Assembly (NCBI RefSeq): GCF_014803895.1
Contig: NZ_JAAVAU010000007.1
Location: 1 to 15,079, forward strand
Direction: 5' to 3'
Length of the DNA: 15,079 nt
From: Lactobacillus sp.
Lineage (GTDB): Bacteria > Bacillota > Bacilli > Lactobacillales > Lactobacillaceae
Part shown: one piece after another, positions 13,377-15,079 of the stretch
Numbering within the stretch: the first letter of the stretch is position 1
How the letters are laid out: every line of letters begins with the position of its first letter
Position numbers and translations under genes: made by a program
The notes under the pieces: generated by a model
What the model was told of the DNA's origin: nothing
The model's input: the letters and a program-made list of their open reading frames with translations, nothing else
The model's database searches: none

Positions 13377-14639
13377 TTAAGATTGATAGTCTTCTCCATA
13401 AATATAGCGATGTAATTTAAGATATTGTTCGCCTAATTTTCTTTCATTATTATTATCTTTAGGATAGTAATAACGCTTACCCTCTAGACCTTTAGGCATA
13501 TAATTCTGACTAGCAATTTGGTGAGGCGCGGTAAAGGGATTTTTGATTAAACCACCACCAGTAATTTCTTCAGAGTGCTTGTAATGCATATCACGCAATC
13601 CGCTAGGCATCGGATGTTGAGTAGGATGATTTGTATCTTCATCTAATCGTTCCCAAATTTCATCAAAGGATCCAGATTTGGGCGAAATACACATGAGCAT
13701 GGTGGCAAACATCAAGGGATATTTTGCCTTTGGCATCCCAATTTTTTCAGCTTGATTAGCAGCCGTAACTATTTGAGTAACTTGCTGTGGATTAGCTAAT
13801 CCAATATAAGTATAAGGAATTTCGCGTAAACGCCGTACTACTGATGGCAAATCACCATTTTTTAATAAAACAGCTAAATAATATAATGCCGCATCAGTAT
13901 CTGAACCTGCCATTGAATCAGAATATGCAGCCAGATAATCGTAATGCTTGGTTGCATTTTTATCATAAGAAAAATGCTGTTGTTTAGCGAATCTTTTTAC
14001 ATCTGCAATAGATAGGTTATCAGGAGAGATAGCATGAAGTGTTTCTAAAATATTGAGTCCTACGCGTAAATCGCCATCGGCTGTTTCTGCAAGTAAAGTT
14101 AAAGCTTCTTCATTAATCTTATCTTCAGGCAGATGAAATTGCTCAATCATTACACGCTTAAGTACTTCTGCTATATCTTTAGCAGTTAAAGGCTTAAATT
14201 CAAAAATTTGACAACGGGAACGTACGGCTGGAACTATGGACATAATAGGATTTTCAGTGGTAGCACCAACTAAAAGAATATGACCATTTTCAAGATAAGG
14301 TAGTAAAAAATCTTGGAGTGTTTTAGTCATACGATGAATTTCATCAATCAAAAGGACAAAGGTCTGGTATGGATAAGTATTAATAAATTGAGTAAGTTTT
14401 GCCTTATTGTCAATAGATGCGTTAAAAGTAGCTAGGGGAAAGTTATTTTCTTGAGCAATAATTCTAGCAAGACTAGATTTGCCTGTACCGGGTGGTCCCC
14501 ACAGAAGTAATGAAACATGAAGGTGTTTAGTAATTATTTGGCGTAATGGTTGATTAGTACCCAAAAGTTCTTTTTGACCAACCATCTGATTTAAATTTTT
14601 TGGTCGCATTTTTTCAGCTAAAGGTGTTTGAAATTGCAT
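13377..14639 (-). CDS. rarA: Replication-associated recombination protein A (RarA/MgsA AAA+ ATPase)
   Basis: A 420-residue AAA+ ATPase of standard family length. RPKNLNQMVGQKELLG near the start is the family signature; Walker A is GPPGTGKS (48-55), Walker B is VLLIDE (95-100), sensor 1 is GATTENP (about 125), and RSRCQIF carries the arginine finger region. The C-terminal half has GDLRVGLNILE, the AGSDTDAALYYLA helix and NPFTAPHQIA, YMPKGLEGKRYYYP of the RarA tetramerisation domain. It acts in the cytosol at stalled forks, with SSB and recombination proteins. AAGGA lies just upstream of ATG 14637-14639. Its stop abuts the stop of the convergent stalk-protein gene with no spacer and no hairpin between them. 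Confidence 0.95.
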   Translation of the reverse strand: MQFQTPLAEKMRPKNLNQMVGQKELLGTNQPLRQIITKHLHVSLLLWGPPGTGKSSLARIIAQENNFPLATFNASIDNKAKLTQFINTYPYQTFVLLIDEIHRMTKTLQDFLLPYLENGHILLVGATTENPIMSIVPAVRSRCQIFEFKPLTAKDIAEVLKRVMIEQFHLPEDKINEEALTLLAETADGDLRVGLNILETLHAISPDNLSIADVKRFAKQQHFSYDKNATKHYDYLAAYSDSMAGSDTDAALYYLAVLLKNGDLPSVVRRLREIPYTYIGLANPQQVTQIVTAANQAEKIGMPKAKYPLMFATMLMCISPKSGSFDEIWERLDEDTNHPTQHPMPSGLRDMHYKHSEEITGGGLIKNPFTAPHQIASQNYMPKGLEGKRYYYPKDNNNERKLGEQYLKLHRYIYGEDYQS

Positions 14640-14743
14640 AGTTAGTTCCTTTTAATAAAAAATATATTATTTATTTGCTGTACAATGGTAAGTATAAACC
14701 AAGCTGTAGCATTTAACGATAAGGACAAGTTTATAATATTACG

Positions 14744-14791
14744 AGCTGGTGAAAACTTGGTAATTAATTGCCGAGATGAAACCAGCTTTTT
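14744..14791 (+). repeat. IS left-end nested hairpin, terminator-like (copy 2)
   Basis: Outer arms AGCTGGT (14744-14750) and ACCAGCT (14781-14787) enclose inner arms CTTGG/CCGAG, where the C-to-T change relative to copy 1 keeps pairing through a G-T wobble. Five Ts follow the stem (14787-14791), so it could act as an intrinsic terminator ahead of tnpB. Confidence 0.7.
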
Positions 14792-14828
14792 CGGTAAATT
14801 TCTATTTTATTTAGTATATTTTTGAATT

Positions 14829-14837
14829 TGCTATAAT
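14829..14837 (+). promoter_or_regulatory. Extended -10 promoter of tnpB (copy 2)
   Basis: TG-C-TATAAT (TATAAT at 14832-14837) is an extended -10 located between the left-end hairpin and the ribosome site GAGGAGGTG (14847-14855); no -35 is evident. It is identical in copy 1. Confidence 0.6.
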
Positions 14838-14860
14838 TTTTGCTACGAGGAGGTGAAAAA

Positions 14861-15079
14861 ATGTTAGCTGGAATTAAATTAAGACTCTATCCCAATCAAG
14901 TTCAAAAAGATAAGTTAGTCCAAATGTTTGGTAATGATAGATTCGTTTGGAACCAAATGTTAACGATGATGAATGAAAGGTATAAAAATAATCATCATTT
15001 GCCATTTCTAGGAAAGTATAAGTTAAACTATCTTTTACCATCGATGAAATTAGAATTTCCATTTTTGAAGAATAGTGAT
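14861..15079 (+). CDS. tnpB: TnpB (IS605 OrfB) RNA-guided nuclease, N-terminal fragment (copy 2)
   Basis: The first 73 codons of tnpB, open to the right edge, with ATG 14861 preceded by GAGGAGGTG. The protein starts MLAGIKLRLYPNQVQKDKL and continues with FVWNQMLTMMNERYK, the N-terminal region that contacts the guide RNA in TnpB proteins. It is the same protein sequence as copy 1 over the shared stretch. The catalytic RuvC part and zinc finger are outside the window. Confidence 0.9.
   Translation, partial: MLAGIKLRLYPNQVQKDKLVQMFGNDRFVWNQMLTMMNERYKNNHHLPFLGKYKLNYLLPSMKLEFPFLKNSD

Larger units (their letters stand above)
14730..15079 (+). mobile_element. Left-end part of IS200/IS605-type tnpB element (copy 2, cut by window edge)
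   Basis: Inverted copy of 1-353, starting with the same terminal 19-mer (14730-14748). Against copy 1 the non-coding part has about four substitutions and a 4-base ATTT insertion (near 14807-14811), while the shared coding part has one silent change. It inserted upstream of, and divergent from, rarA. No target duplication is expected for this IS family. Confidence 0.85.

Noticed and set aside
1..15079. Composite transposon bounded by the two tnpB elements
   Set aside because: IS200/IS605 elements move as single strands from their own left and right ends. Both copies point outward with their left ends facing the segment, so they do not frame a mobile unit.
1..15079. CRISPR array, tRNA, rRNA or riboswitch
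   Set aside because: No regularly spaced repeats, cloverleaf sequences or known aptamer cores were recognised on either strand; leaders are short.

Overview
The window looks like chromosomal DNA of a low-GC Gram-positive bacterium, most likely a Lactobacillus or close relative. The grounds are AT-rich coding, strong AGGAGG-type ribosome sites, intrinsic terminators between genes, a lipobox lipoprotein, an IS200/IS605-type tnpB element and a lactobacillus-like gene set. The species cannot be fixed from the sequence. Both edges cut into near-identical, inverted copies of the same tnpB element, so the window is probably a stretch between two IS copies, or a contig that stopped in them.

From 488 to 10569 the window is a redox island. 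It holds four aldo/keto reductases (1512, 4473, 5620, 9028), two LysR-type regulators (488-1378 and 8010-8891), a DMT-family transporter, a tandem pair of flavodoxins (one cytosolic, one a lipoprotein), a Rossmann-fold NmrA-like oxidoreductase, a decayed NAD(P)H-dependent flavoprotein and an orphan Txe/YoeB-like toxin. Each LysR gene is divergent from an AKR gene.

The most informative signal is non-coding. Five promoters carry LysR-type (T-N11-A) operators at the same distance from the -10 box, in two sequence classes. Class 1 (ATTAAC-N5-GTTAAT type) lies between lysR1 and AKR1, and again upstream of the decayed flavoprotein. Class 2 (ATRC-N7-GTAT followed by AGCAATT) lies upstream of AKR2, of the AKR3-flavodoxin-flavodoxin operon, and between lysR2 and AKR4-NmrA. 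I infer two parallel regulons, each pairing an AKR with a flavin or nicotinamide oxidoreductase, probably for reactive carbonyl, quinone or other electrophile stress.

From 10767 to 14639 the content is more ordinary: a TMEM175-family channel, a zinc-independent MDR quinone-type oxidoreductase, a secreted Ser/Thr/Gln-rich membrane-anchored stalk protein, and rarA. The leader of the stalk-protein gene contains a 19-base match to the IS left end, apparently a relic. No rRNA, tRNA, CRISPR array or phage genes were seen.
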